From positions 193,787,532 through 193,851,531 of the forward strand of contig OZ005661.1 of assembly GCA_963930645.1 (NCBI GenBank): DNA of 64,000 nucleotides. Reading direction: 5' to 3'. Source of the stretch: Salticus scenicus. Taxonomy: Eukaryota > Arthropoda > Arachnida > Araneae > Salticidae. The notes under the pieces are model-generated. The model had not been told where the DNA came from and did no database searches. It was given only the letters and a program-made list of their open reading frames with translations. Each line of letters begins with the position of its first letter. The first letter of the stretch is position 1. This document shows positions 1 to 10,930 of this stretch, one piece after another. Position numbers and translations under genes: made by a program.

Positions 1-760
1 CCATATTATATATATCATTATCATCATGAATTTCAGTCTTTATTAATCCACTGCAGGATGAAGCCGCCTACTAGGGGATTCAAATCTGCCCTTTTTTCTG
101 ATATTCTTCTCCATTCTTCTCCACTTTCGAATTTCAAATATTTCATCTCTCCAATTCAGACAACAAAGACCAAAAAAATTGAGAAACAGAAATAAATAAA
201 TAAAATATATCGCGTAGTTTTGAATATGGACGCAGTCATAGTCAAGAGTGTTCCGAATAACAGTCCCCGCCCATGGGGGATGAGCGGGATTAAGGGGACA
301 TTTTAAGGGAGGCACTTTTCAGTTTTCATTAAATACCTTTTTCTTCAAAACTTTCGGATTTACAGAAAAACTCAATTACAAAATAATCTACGTGAAATTT
401 CCTACAAAAATGTGTATTTTGTACATACTGTCAATTGGAATTTCTTAAAACTATCATTGGCATTGCCTGTCTTTTTAAAACAATAATTATTATTTCAAGA
501 AAATTTAATCACGTTTTTGTTAAAAAAAAAAAAAAAAAAAAAGAGTAAAAAGTAAACAGTTAAATATTGTGATTATGTAACTTTTACCTTCTAAATCTCA
601 TTGTTTATAAGATATCTAAAAAAAAACTTAAAACACTCTCTTTAAATACTTTCCAGCAAACGTCTCTCCCCCCCCCCTCCTTTTTCCGGCGGCCGGTGAC
701 TTTTAGTATGTAATCAGGAAACTTACCGCTAGGACTTTACCCATTTGCAAAACTATACGA
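1..760. other. AT-rich sequence without a recognised gene
   Basis: I see no gene here. An open frame of 90 codons runs on the minus strand at 43-315, but its composition (a long hydrophobic stretch, then a basic segment) matches no family I recognise and it is probably chance or repeat-derived. A long A run lies near 521-542 and a short C run near 668-676. Confidence 0.5.
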
Positions 761-764
761 TTTA

Positions 765-1096
765 GGCTGGGATTGCGGTGCCTCGTTCTTAAGTCTTATC
801 TTAAATGTTACGAACTTTCTTAGATGGGCGGGGTTAAGAACGATCTTAACTTGGTATTGCGGTGCCTCAAGCGTAAGTCCTCCGCGTGTCCTCGTAAGAG
901 AAAGCCAGCCAGCCAATGGGAGACGCAGAGCGAGCTATGTTGTGATTGCGCGCGCATCGAGTTACGATTCGACTTAAGATAGCTCTGAGGTTGTCGTAAG
1001 ATAGTGAGACACTGCAATACGACTTGCGTATTGTTTACATCTTAAGACAGAGTTTGTGCGTAAGATAGTGTTGAGCGAGGCACCGCAATCCCAGCC
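765..1096. mobile_element. MITE with Harbinger-like ends
   Basis: The termini are perfect 18-bp inverted repeats, GGCTGGGATTGCGGTGCC at the left and its complement at the right, flanked on both sides by TTA (762-764 and 1097-1099). A TTA target duplication is typical of the PIF/Harbinger superfamily. There is no coding capacity in 332 bp, so it would depend on a transposase in trans. The interior repeats TTAAGA/TAAGATAG-type motifs and a partial copy of the terminal motif near 853-868. It is clearly richer in GC than its surroundings. The superfamily is inferred from the duplication and end structure. Confidence 0.8.
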
Positions 1097-1108
1097 TTAT
1101 TTTCCTTT

Positions 1109-1512
1109 CCACTAAGATAAAAAGTGACAAGTTTAAAGAGTAGAAAAAATATAGAACATTTACTCCGATACTCATACATAAAGCTGCCTTCAAACTCTGG
1201 CAACGATGCAAAACTTCAAAAGTCATAAATTATCCATTGACTGAAAGTGACCCTTGAAATTTTGCACATGTTTACAATGAAGGACATTACTTTTTATTGC
1301 TCTTTTACAAAAGAGACCCTAGTCCAGATGCAATTATCGCGCTAGGAGGTTTGTGAGCGACGACTCAAATACTACACCAAAGAAATATCAATAGAGCCGC
1401 ACTTGCCGCTTTGCAAGTTGTCAGAGTTTGAAGGCAGCTTTATGTATGAGTATCGGAGTAAATGTTCTATATTTTTTCTACTCTTTAAACTTGTCACTTT
1501 TTTATCTTAGTG
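1109..1512. repeat. Foldback element with arms of about 100 bp
   Basis: The left arm (about 1109-1210) is matched almost base for base by the reverse complement at about 1408-1512, with about 200 bp of unrelated sequence between. The arms differ by one indel in an A run and a few substitutions. It starts about 10 bp beyond the Harbinger-like MITE. I could not find a convincing target duplication, so the class is open: a long-TIR MITE or a foldback element. Confidence 0.75.
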
Positions 1513-1615
1513 GGAAATCTTTCATAAACTGTTTTTGCATGGTTAGTAGATATTCCCTCTGATTTGTTTTAATTATGGTCTTTAATGATTTTACTATTGC
1601 ATAAAAGGCGTTTTT

Positions 1616-1643
1616 ACTTCCTTATACAAAGTAAAGGAAGTAT
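1616..1643. repeat. Terminal hairpin of a dispersed repeat family
   Basis: ACTTCCTT and AAGGAAGT form 8-bp arms around a 12-base centre, next to the motif AGTATT. The same hairpin-plus-AGTATT arrangement recurs at 7720, 35355, 38524, 51559 and 60424. Only the end of the family seems to be present here. Confidence 0.5.
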
Positions 1644-1653
1644 TATAAATTAT

Positions 1654-1679
1654 CCCCCCCCCCCCCGAAAAAGGGGGGG
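1654..1679. repeat. C-run/G-run hairpin
   Basis: Thirteen C are followed by GAAAAA and seven G. The runs can pair as a hairpin or adopt G-rich secondary structure. The lengths may be unreliable in the assembly. Confidence 0.6.
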
Positions 1680-1818
1680 TTAAATTGAACACACGTCAGT
1701 TGTTAAGTATATTAAAAACACTTTAAAAAACACATAAAATTAAATTTTATTTAAAATATGTTAAAAATTTTATTCGGAGTTTTTCGCTTTTAAATAGTAA
1801 AGCATCTATCTCATCAGG

Positions 1819-2062
1819 GATTTTTTATTGGTTTGGTTTGGTTTGATGAGTACTGAGATTTATTGCTTGCCTCTAAGGTCGCTTATATCTCGAAAAATCC
1901 ACACCACAAGGGTTTACAAGTTTTTATTATACAAGTACACAATATTTTGAAGTCATAAGACAACACAATCATCCATGCCCGCACCAGGATTCGAACCTGG
2001 GACCAGTAGATTCGGAAGGCAGAGTGCTACCGACCGAACCACCTGGCCTGCGATTTTTTATT
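1819..2062 (-). mobile_element. tRNA-derived SINE with 11-bp target duplication
   Basis: Perfect direct repeats GATTTTTTATT at 1819-1829 and 2052-2062 bound a 222-bp insert on the minus strand. The head is tRNA-like. An A-box-like segment lies at 2025-2041 and a consensus B box (GGTTCGAATCC on the minus strand) at 1987-1997, which together form an RNA polymerase III promoter. The body is not tRNA-related, and the 3' end is a short AAACC-type repeat in place of poly(A). The acceptor stem does not pair, so it is not a functional tRNA. Confidence 0.85.
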
Positions 2063-2473
2063 ACTCTTTTCCAATGAGTAGTTTTTAAATATTTTTCTTT
2101 TCACAGTCAACAGTTAAGTCTTTTAAGAAAGTGAATAGTAGCAAATTCAATTTGAAGTCCTGTGAAGGTGGATCAGTGAGCTAAGAAAAATAACGGAAGC
2201 TGGAACTATTGAAAAATCACACGAGGCTATTGTAGGAGAAAAGCCATAATGAATTAGCAGAAATAAACTATTAGCTATTTTATAATATTGTGCCAAAGTA
2301 CTGGCAACATTGCAGCATCTTTGGAATTTATTGTATTTTTGCATTTAATTATATTAATAGCTTCGGAAATGTAAAGTTCTTGGGTAGTAGGTGGTGCTGT
2401 AATAATTTTGGCTTTATCCCATACAGGGTTATCGTTTTGGGTAGGCATAAATGAAGTCGACCAGAGTAGAACT

Positions 2474-2587
2474 ATTCTCATCGAAAACAACAAAGAACTT
2501 TTCTATTATATTGGACAAACAAAGAGGACTTTAAACAAAAGAATACAAGAACATATACGTAATATCAAAGAAGGCAATAGTTCTACT
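2474..2587 (+). pseudogene. GIY-YIG endonuclease fragment of a Penelope-like element
   Basis: A short reading segment contains FYYIGQTKRTLNKRIQEH, which matches the beginning of a GIY-YIG nuclease domain: a Y-x-YIG-type strand, then a T-x-x-x-L-x-x-R helix. Penelope-like elements carry this domain downstream of the reverse transcriptase, where it is thought to nick the target. After the GNSST residues the frame is broken by a 43-bp insertion. Beyond it, at 2631, the frame continues into the conserved C-terminal part of the same protein. With no reverse transcriptase and an interrupted domain, this is a dead fragment. The domain call is by eye. Confidence 0.65.
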
Positions 2588-2621
2588 TAAGACTACTATA
2601 TAACTGTTATATAGTAGTCTT
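2588..2621. repeat. 34-bp perfect hairpin insert flanked by 9-bp direct repeats
   Basis: Fourteen-base arms (AAGACTACTATATA and its complement) surround a 5-base loop. AGTTCTACT occurs on both sides (2579-2587 and 2622-2630). Removing the hairpin and one flanking copy restores continuity of the surrounding Penelope reading frame, so this is an insertion. Confidence 0.75.
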
Positions 2622-3042
2622 AGTTCTACTCTGGTCGGCTTCATTTATGCCAACCAAAACGATAACCCTATATCGGATAAAGCCAAAATTATTACAGCAG
2701 CACCTACTATCCAAGAACTTTACATTTTCGAAGCTATTAAGATAATTAAATGCAAAAATACAATAAATCTAAAGATGCTGCAATTTAGCCAATAATTTGG
2801 CGCAATATTATAAAATAGCTAACTGTTTATTCCTGCTACTTCATTATGGTTTTCTCCTACAATAGCCTCGTGTGATTTTTCAATAGTTCCAGCTTCTATT
2901 ATTTTTCTTAGCTCTATTCTTCATCCACCTTCACAGGACTTCAAATTCAATTTGCTACTATTCATGTTATTAAAAGACTTAACTGTTGACTGTGAAAAGA
3001 AATTTTTTTAAAAACTGCTCATTGGAAAAGAGTAATAAAATT

Positions 3043-3268
3043 TCTGTAGCCTCTCATAAGATATTTAACAGTTAAAATACCCCACCCCCATCTAAAATTC
3101 AAATTTATAGCCATAAAATTACCGAAAAGTGATAAAAATAGGGAGCCGTCCTTAAAAAACGGTGGGTGATATGGCAAAATGGACGTCCTATTCAGATTCA
3201 GAAGATCATTTTACATAAGAATTTGCCAAATTGGTTTTTGGAGCAATTTTCATGCCGAGCAGTGTTAT
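3043..3268 (+). repeat. Dispersed repeat, copy 1 of 3
   Basis: This segment, from the TGTAGCCTCTCATAAG region to GCCGAGCAGTGTTAT, reappears in reverse orientation at 41941-42166 and partly in direct orientation at about 42352-42500. Short open frames across it are not conserved as protein. Class unknown. Confidence 0.7.
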
Positions 3269-3993
3269 TCGTCCTTTATAACTTGTCTTCATTCTGTTCT
3301 CAAATTTTTCTTAGCACGCGTCCTTTTCATTCGCGCCCCACATTGTATAGTGAAAATAGTTAGCTTTTGCGAATTTTATGACCTAATGTAGTAGTGACAA
3401 ATTTCATATAAAAAGAAATTATGATGTAAGTCAAAACTTATAAATTCATCTTAAATAGAATAATGATAAATTCAAATAACAACAACAATACTAATAATGT
3501 AAAAATCTTTACTCATCTTATACAAATTTAATTTATACTTTATATAACATTGAATTAATTTTTACAATATAGTTTTAATATTTAACACCCAAGCATTTCT
3601 AACATTGAGAGGAATATATCTAAAATCAAAAGCCTGATTAGTATATGCACACATAAAGAGACTTTCTGAGCCTTAGCGTAACATTCGAGATTATATTAAT
3701 CATGAATATTCAAATTAAATGTTATGTTCCGAAAAAGATAAATAAATAAATAAATAAGTAAAATAAATAAATAAATAAAGATTTAAATTTAAAAATGATA
3801 TTTTCAAAAATGAAAACACTTTTTAATTGAAACTTTTCATAACAATTAAAATTGTAATATTCCAAATTTTTGTTGATATTTACGATACATGAAGAGAATG
3901 TAAGTGAAAAGAACACTTAATAAGCAAGTGAAATGCAATAAATTAATGAGAAGAACAAGTATAATGAGCATAGGGTCAAACATTCTCTCAGAC

Positions 3994-4033
<40 letters not shown>

Positions 4034-4459
4034 AAAAAGACAAAACTGCATTAATTGTAGAAAGTACACGTAAGTTAACGTCCTGATGGCTGTAATTAAA
4101 ATTTTTTTAAAGGGGATTTCTTGAGTTAAGTAAATGAGAATTGTCCATTTCTCTTGAAAAAGAAAGAGTTTAATGATCATTTTTACTTTATTTAGAAGTG
4201 TTGTGTTTGTTTTTCACAGCACATTAGTGATGCATTTAATATAAAGCATCTCAGTATTGATTAAAAGCAACAACACGTTCAAAGTCTTCAGAAAAAAAAA
4301 AAAAAAAAACATGCTATTGCTTGCTACAAAAAGTTTCACTTACTCACCAAAAGAGAGGAAATTGTTAAAACTTTTTTTTTTTCCAAATAAATTCCATACA
4401 GAATTTTTTTTTTTTTTAAATAAATATTTATAGATAAAACATGAATAATAACATACTCA
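3269..4459. other. AT-rich sequence without a gene
   Basis: I see no gene. It holds tetranucleotide AATA-type repeats near 3739-3778 and a long A run at about 4000-4031. Other A and T runs lie near 4291-4310, 4371-4382 and 4405-4417. Confidence 0.5.
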
Positions 4460-4870
4460 CACTGAAAAAAAATTCTGTAACTGACATCTAGAATCTAGAT
4501 TGTGGTTCTAGTAAAATTAGTTCCATGTCATCCTTATAAATTCTGGTCCCCTCAGAAAGCGAATTCTAGAAACCCTTATTAGAGCGTATGTTTATATTAT
4601 AGAGGTCAAACTTATTTAAAAATCTGAGCAAATAAATGTGAACAAAAGAGGCACGTTTTAGCAACTATAATCAATGTTTATGATCCATTTCTAGAAAATC
4701 AAGAGAATTTCTCGTAATACAAAGGATTTAGAATATTCAGAATATCGTTTCACCATCTAGAAATGTATGTCTAGACTCCCGACCATTTCGTCTATTCAGT
4801 TTATTTGCATGCCTTATGCGCATAGCTCGGGAATCTCATATTTCTAGTTAAGGGATTTAGAAAATGACCT
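4460..4870 (+). mobile_element. CACTGAG-type MITE, copy 1 (3'-truncated)
   Basis: It begins CACTGAAAAAAAATTCTG and matches the copies at 16603 (direct) and 24546-25017 (inverted, complete) over most of its length. The far terminus is missing: around 4870 it runs straight into the next repeat family. The family is non-coding. Confidence 0.75.
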
Positions 4871-5415
4871 CAAGGGGAGTAAATTTTCATGATGTGTATC
4901 TTTCAAAAGAGCTCGCCAATACCTTTAAAACGAATGGTTGAACCATCGATGTGCGATAATTTAAAACAAAGTTATCGATTTTTTTTTTACTTTTAACAAA
5001 AAAAACTTAGAAAAAAAAAATTGTACCTATTTTCTTTTATATATATATTGAGAATAAAATGGACTTTTTTTTGGATATTTGGTGTTACACTACTTCTCTA
5101 ATATGGAAATCGTCTGCCTTATCATAAAAGATATATTTTTTTAAATAATAATTTTAATAAATTATTTTTAAAAAACAGAATTATGTTTTAATAACCGAAT
5201 TAAATTCTATATAAATGTAGGTGCATTAATGAAACGGGGTTTGAGGGGGACGGTAGCCCCCCTCACATAGAACTAATTATCATATAAAACTCTTCAGAAG
5301 CCAAATATGAATTGTTTAACATAGGTTTACATAACAGTACTCGTTATCTTACCTCTTAATCTCCAACCTGTATTTATAGTATTAAATTTCAAGGTAAGAG
5401 AAAGTCCTGTGAGTG
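4871..5415 (+). repeat. Dispersed repeat R2, copy 1
   Basis: It shares long blocks with 60855-61293, including CCTTTAAAACGAATGGTTGA and a tail ending in TGAGTGCCACACCAGA (TGAGTGACACACCAGA there). A partial inverted copy lies at 31437-31600. A G-rich hairpin is present at 5243-5264. No coding capacity seen. Confidence 0.7.
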
Positions 5416-7130
5416 CCACACCAGATTATTTTTTAATTATTTTCGATTTTTCACGCAAATTAATTTTAAGAACAGGGTAACTTATAAATAAATAAATAAA
5501 TAAATAAATAAAACAAATTTAAGCCACATATTCATTCCTTTCTCATATTAAAACAAAAAAGAAAATGAAAAAGAAAAAAGAAGAGGGAGAAAAAAGAAAT
5601 AAATGAAATAAAATACTGAAGTTTGTATACAAATACTTCATTTTCATTATATTGCATACAATCTATTATACACAAAAGCTTTTCATTGATTTATGTCACA
5701 AAATTATTAATTTATTGATTCATGCTGTTTATTTTAGACTAAACAATATCATTACGTTTGTGATGAAATCGAATTCGGAAAAACAGTTTTTGTTTCATTC
5801 TTCTAAACAAAACCTTTCCTTTTCATCGATTTCTTTGTTATGGTCATTATTTTTCACTTCTTTAAAAGGTTTTCCACTCATGAATTATTCATGAAGAAGT
5901 TTTGTCTCGGCAATAGGAATGATGTTGCTTCTGAGAATTTTAGTGAAAGACATTTTGACACTCCTTTAATAAATACGATACTTTTATCGGGACATATATT
6001 CTAGAAAGCTTATGAGGATATTTCTTTCTTAAATGATACTTCCTTTTGAAAATTTCGTACTGTATTATTCAGAAAAATAAAAGTATTTGTTTCATGAGAT
6101 ATCATAAGTTTAAAGAATTTAATAATATTATTTTTATACACATTCTAGTTGATTTTAATATAGTCGATATCATTGTTATACACAATTAGAAACAAATATA
6201 TTTTATTTGTATAGTGTTTCAAAAAGCTTTCAAAAATTTAAAATGGGAAAATTTTAGTGAATAATTGGACTTTATAAACAAACCAAAGAAAAATTAGCAT
6301 GCTGTAGCAACAACTTAACTTTCTTATATATTTTCCTATACGAATTCCCGCAGAATGTATTCTTTATTAGAATTATTACTGTACCAGATTTTCTAATCTA
6401 AAACTTAATTATTCTTCTTACAGACCCGATATAGCATATTTCAAATCTTAACTTTTCTTATGGTTTTGTTCTTAATTTTTCTTATAAAACATTTATTTTT
6501 CAAAATAATAAGATATGGATGGGTCTCACCTGAAAACTTCTAATCCAAGGTCCGGGATTGGGATGAGGCAGCTGGTATCCATTTCAAAAAACTAAACTTC
6601 AAAAACGTAGCACTACTTAAAATGAAAACAGAAGTTTAATGCTTTGTTAGCATACACGAAAATTTAAGACGAAAACAGTAATTATCTACAGTATTTACAA
6701 TTAAATATTAAATTAAAGTACTTAAATGCTAAATAGTTCTGATAAATGTTCATTCTTAATTAAAATTCTGAAGATTTTTCTAGTTCTGTTTTAGGACCGG
6801 GGCGTCTGTAAACACAACGCTCTTAACGTAGCCCCTTCTCTTTCAAGGTCCTTTTCTGTTCTGCTTCTGATTCTAAAAAGCAACTTTCTCGAATACTTCT
6901 CATTTTCGAGTCGAAAAAGAGATGCAGTCACGAAAAACAGGCGCCCGTCTGTCTGGAAAGGCACTTGTTCTGAAAGCAGAAGAATGAACGGGAATTCCCG
7001 ACAAGAATTATTCTTTAATAAAATTATCTTTCGTAATGAATGCAGACGATTTTCATCAAAGAGAAGTGTAACGTTAAATGTCGAAAGAAAATCAGTTTTA
7101 TGCTATTCACAAAATATCTTAGCAAATGAG

Positions 7131-7166
<36 letters not shown>

Positions 7167-7386
7167 ACTAATCGGTAAATTTGTTTCGAATTATCCAAGA
7201 GTTTTGGTTCAGTTATTCATTTTTAAGGCATTGACAATTTCTTTTGGAATGTACTTCAAATTTTGATCTCTGCGGGATGTAGGTGGGTTACTCCATGAGC
7301 GATTTCACTGACATGTTCATTTTTTTTTTTTTTTTCTTGAATACTATTGATACTTTTAATAATTCTTATTGATTGCATAATAATTA
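5416..7386. other. AT-rich sequence without a gene
   Basis: I see no supported gene. An AAAT-type repeat lies near 5486-5513 and an ATT repeat near 7130-7165. An 80-codon open frame at 5652-5894 has low-complexity hydrophobic composition and no recognisable domain. Confidence 0.5.
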
Positions 7387-7752
7387 GTTATAAATAAATA
7401 TTATTATGTTTATTTATTCGAGATTTTGTGCTCTATTGCTATGTTAAAATTTTTGAAAAAAAAAAAAAATAAGATAACAGCGCCACCTGTTGAGTGTCCA
7501 AATGTAATCATCCCGAGATTGGGCCAAAGTTCAACTAAATAGCAAGTTTCGTTGAATTTTTGCAAATTTGGTTCATGAAATACAGTGTCCAAAAAATTTA
7601 TGATACACAGACACTCAGAGGGATAGACGTTTTATGAAAATCATCAAATATAATTTAGAACATTTAAAAACATGTAAATTCTTCAAAAATGAGAGATAGA
7701 AAAATTTCACGAACCTAATACTTTCTTCTTATGCATATGGAAGAATATAATA
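7387..7752 (-). repeat. Dispersed repeat E, copy 1, with terminal hairpin
   Basis: It matches the element at 31673-31952 plus 35315-35390, including the CAGCGCCACCTGTTGAG motif and a terminal hairpin (7720-7746) beside AATACTTTC. In the orientation used here the hairpin is the left end of the element on the minus strand. No protein is encoded. Confidence 0.65.
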
Positions 7753-8718
7753 ATAGTCTTTAGAGTTTACTTAACTTTTTTTTTTTCTTACTTGAATTGC
7801 ATATGTTTCAAACTACTTAGTTCTAAAAGCTATCAGTTTAAAAAAAAAAAAAAAAAAAAAAAACAGAGACAAACTACGTATTTAGATATATGTTTTTAAC
7901 AAATTAGATCAGTCGTTTCATTTAATATTTTCCATTGTTCAAGTTTCAGTGATGATACCGAGGTTTTCAAAAAAGCTGATACCGACCTTCTTCTACTAAA
8001 AGGTACTCCTTTGATTTAAAGAATATAGAAAACGAATATGCATATAATCGACATATTCACTTGATCATTTTTTTTAATGACTTTTCTTCAATTTAACAGT
8101 CGGAAAATCTTTATTTTACCCTAACTTAAATCAATACTTATTGTTTTTAAATTTTTTTATTTTATAAACCATCTCTCTTCTTACCATATTTAACTACAAT
8201 ATTTTTTTAGCAAAAAAATATTTTAGTATATTTATGTTTTTTTTTTTTTTTTTTTTTTTAATAATAACTGTGTAGAACTAAAATACAGATTAGAAATAAT
8301 AAATTAAAGTTTTATTTTTTTTTGAGTCACAAAAAAATGTTTACTCTCAAAAATTTACTTATTTGTCTATAATAGTGAAAGATAGAGATATAAATTTTGT
8401 ATGACAGTACGTTACACATCGACAGACCATTTCCTTCCCAAGAGAAATCAAAATATTAATATTATTTATTTATTGAAAATCACTTTTGAATTAGCATTTT
8501 TGGTAAAATTTTATTACCTAAATTATTATTTCTCAATACATCAACAAAACACCACATTAAGGTACACACTATAATACAAGTGTCATTAAAAATCTGAGTA
8601 CTTAAGTTTCATAGATACAAAAAGAAAAGAAAAAGAAAAAAAGAAAGTGCATAGTCCACATTGTTGGAAAAACTCATTTAAAATATTTAATTGAAAAGAA
8701 TGAAAGTTTCCAGCACTT

Positions 8719-8777
<59 letters not shown>

Positions 8778-9735
8778 ATGCGTGAAACATCGTTGAAACG
8801 GTAAAGGTTTTTAGAGATATAAGAACATAAACATTTATTTTTGATCGAATTTCGCTAAAAAACACGCAACGTACGACATACCCTTAATGCTAATCGATGC
8901 AAAAAACACTTAACATTCGATAGGATTCTGAGTACTTTTAGAACGTGAAGTGAAATTTTGAATTGGAGGTCTTCTACAGATTAAAATGCGCACCAAGTTT
9001 GATTTTTTCAATGGTAACGCCCTATTTTGATTTTATATTTGAACACCTGTCGTCTCTGCAATGCGAAAAAGTATATTGATATATTTTACTTATTTTTTAT
9101 GGAGTTATAGACGTTCAAAGTTTGTAAACGCTAATATAAAATTCATATCGCATACTTTTTCTAATATCTTCATAAAAAATAACTTGATTGTTTAAATTTT
9201 TTATGAGATAAATTGAAAAACCCAAACCTATTCCATGATCTCCTTTGATACAGAAAAATACTTTAATAATGAAAAAATTTTAATCAATTAATATTCAACA
9301 AAATTATGAACAATGACTTGTATTATATTTTACATAAAATGAAACCAAATGCTGAAAAATATCGGTGTGCAGATTTACTGCACATTTCAATTCTTAGTTT
9401 TCGAGATATATATCTATTTTTTTTTCTTTTGGGGAGGTTTTGGGCGTCATCTCTTATAAAGTTTTGCATGCGATAAAGAAGAAGATCTTAAAAAGTAAGC
9501 AAAGTTTGTTTAAATTTTATTAGAATATATCCAGCAACAACGTCAAATGCAAAAATGTGAAAAAAAGACGATTTTTACACATTGGTGATAGCAAACAAGA
9601 ATTCTTGTTTTCTAAAGAAAACAAGTTCCACCTTTCAACCTTCTTCAATGTTGTAAAAAAAATATTATAGTTTAAAAAAATTAAAGAACACGCTTTTATA
9701 GAAATGTGAAGTAAAAAGCACAAAATATCTATCTT
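7753..9735. other. AT-rich sequence without a gene
   Basis: I see no gene. It contains A and T runs near 7840-7863 and 8239-8260, and a TA microsatellite at 8718-8775. Confidence 0.5.
8718..8775. repeat. (TA)n microsatellite
   Basis: About 29 uninterrupted TA units. Confidence 0.95.
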
Positions 9736-9747
9736 AGTATTAAAATG

Positions 9748-9940
9748 CAGGGTAAGAGAAAATCGTGTGAGTGACACACCATAATATTTACATACATTTA
9801 AATCTTTAATTAAAATAATTTAGAAAGAAACAAAAACCATTTTTAAAAAATCGTCCCTGACTGGGATCGAACGCTAGACCTTTAGGTTCGTAGCGCGGAG
9901 AAGCCTCGATGCCACGATGTTCACGTACGGAAAGTCTTTT
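9748..9940 (-). repeat. R2 tail plus degenerate tRNA-like segment
   Basis: The first part (9748-9785) resembles the tail of repeat R2 (GGTAAGAGAAAATCGTGTGA). From about 9851 the minus strand is tRNA-like, with a near-consensus B box (GCGTTCGATCCC, complement at 9863-9874). No intact tRNA fold is visible, so I read it as a decayed SINE head or tRNA fragment. Confidence 0.45.
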
Positions 9941-9987
9941 TTTTTTTTTACAATATAGATTTTTTGTTTGCTCGCAGAGTGGTTACA

Positions 9988-10103
9988 AACATACAAACAT
10001 ACATACAAACAAACATACATACAGGTGAAGCTAATAAAAGCGTGTTAAAAAAATATTTTTTGTAAAACACTTGAAAAAGAAAAGAGAGAGAGAGAGAGAG
10101 AGT
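9988..10103. repeat. Microsatellites: ACAT/ACAA and (GA)n
   Basis: Degenerate CATACAAA-type repeats lie at 9988-10023 and about ten GA units at 10083-10102. Confidence 0.85.
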
Positions 10104-10466
10104 AATAAAATATTATACTGAATTTTAAAAATATGTCATCGTCTCTTAAACATACTTTGTATGAGAGTTTTTAATCATATATTTAATATAGCCATAAAAA
10201 AGCAATACCGAAGAATTTCGTTTCACGAATTTTCTACAATATTTGCTACACTTAATCATTGCATTAAAAAGAAAATTCTGTTAAGATACAGAAACAATCT
10301 CTGACTATCTTACAAATATTGCCTGTTTATTAAAACTACAGAAATATGCTTGGACATTACATTTCAGTCTGTCGAAAGACACAAATTTTCCGTAAACAGG
10401 TAAAATTTGTAACCATTTATACAGAATTTATCTGTTAAGGGTATATTTTATTTTATTTTGTATACT
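10104..10466. other. AT-rich sequence without a gene
   Basis: I see no gene and no clear repeat in this stretch, which leads into the tandem array. Confidence 0.4.
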
Positions 10467-10886
10467 TAACAAGAAAGAAAAATCATGCAATACGCATTGA
10501 TTAGTAACACTTTCCAACTGTACGTAATCGTAGTATCGAATAACTTTTAATATTCTTTGCCTACGTTATCACACAACAGACAGAAGGGCTGAAAAACATA
10601 CAGATAGACTAATTGATTTTCAAATTACTCTTAGGCATTTTGGAAAGTGTTGAAAAGGCTTAATGCAAAATGAAATACAGCCATTAGATTACAATTACAG
10701 CTTTTGATCTCTCTGAATATTTTAGTGTAGCCCTGTAAATCAGAAAGTTAATCATATCATATTCTATACGAAACATTATTATTTTAGAATATTAACAATA
10801 CATTTCAATATTTTTATGATTTTTACGGTAGAAAGACTTTTAAATATAACTTTCCAAAAATTCTGTCCTAAAACGTAATACATTGG

Positions 10887-10930
<44 letters not shown>

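Larger units (their letters stand above)
2062..3037. mobile_element. Penelope-like element remnant, inverted arrangement
   Basis: Two copies of the 3' part of a Penelope-like element face outward. The left copy (2062-2473, minus strand) is the inverted counterpart of the right copy (2622-3037, plus strand). Between them lies the upstream part of the right copy, with the GIY-YIG segment. The coding remnant downstream of GIY-YIG can be read in both arms (for example DKAKIIT followed by a KCKNTIN motif). Head-to-head, 5'-truncated inverted copies are known for Penelope-like elements. The reverse transcriptase region is absent. The SINE target duplication abuts the left arm. Confidence 0.75.

Noticed and set aside
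43..315. 90-codon minus-strand frame as a membrane protein gene
   Set aside because: The hydrophobic part comes from AT-rich codons. There is no family match, supporting context or second copy.
1987..2051. Functional tRNA gene on the minus strand
   Set aside because: A and B boxes are good, but the acceptor strands do not pair, and target duplications with a non-tRNA body show a SINE.
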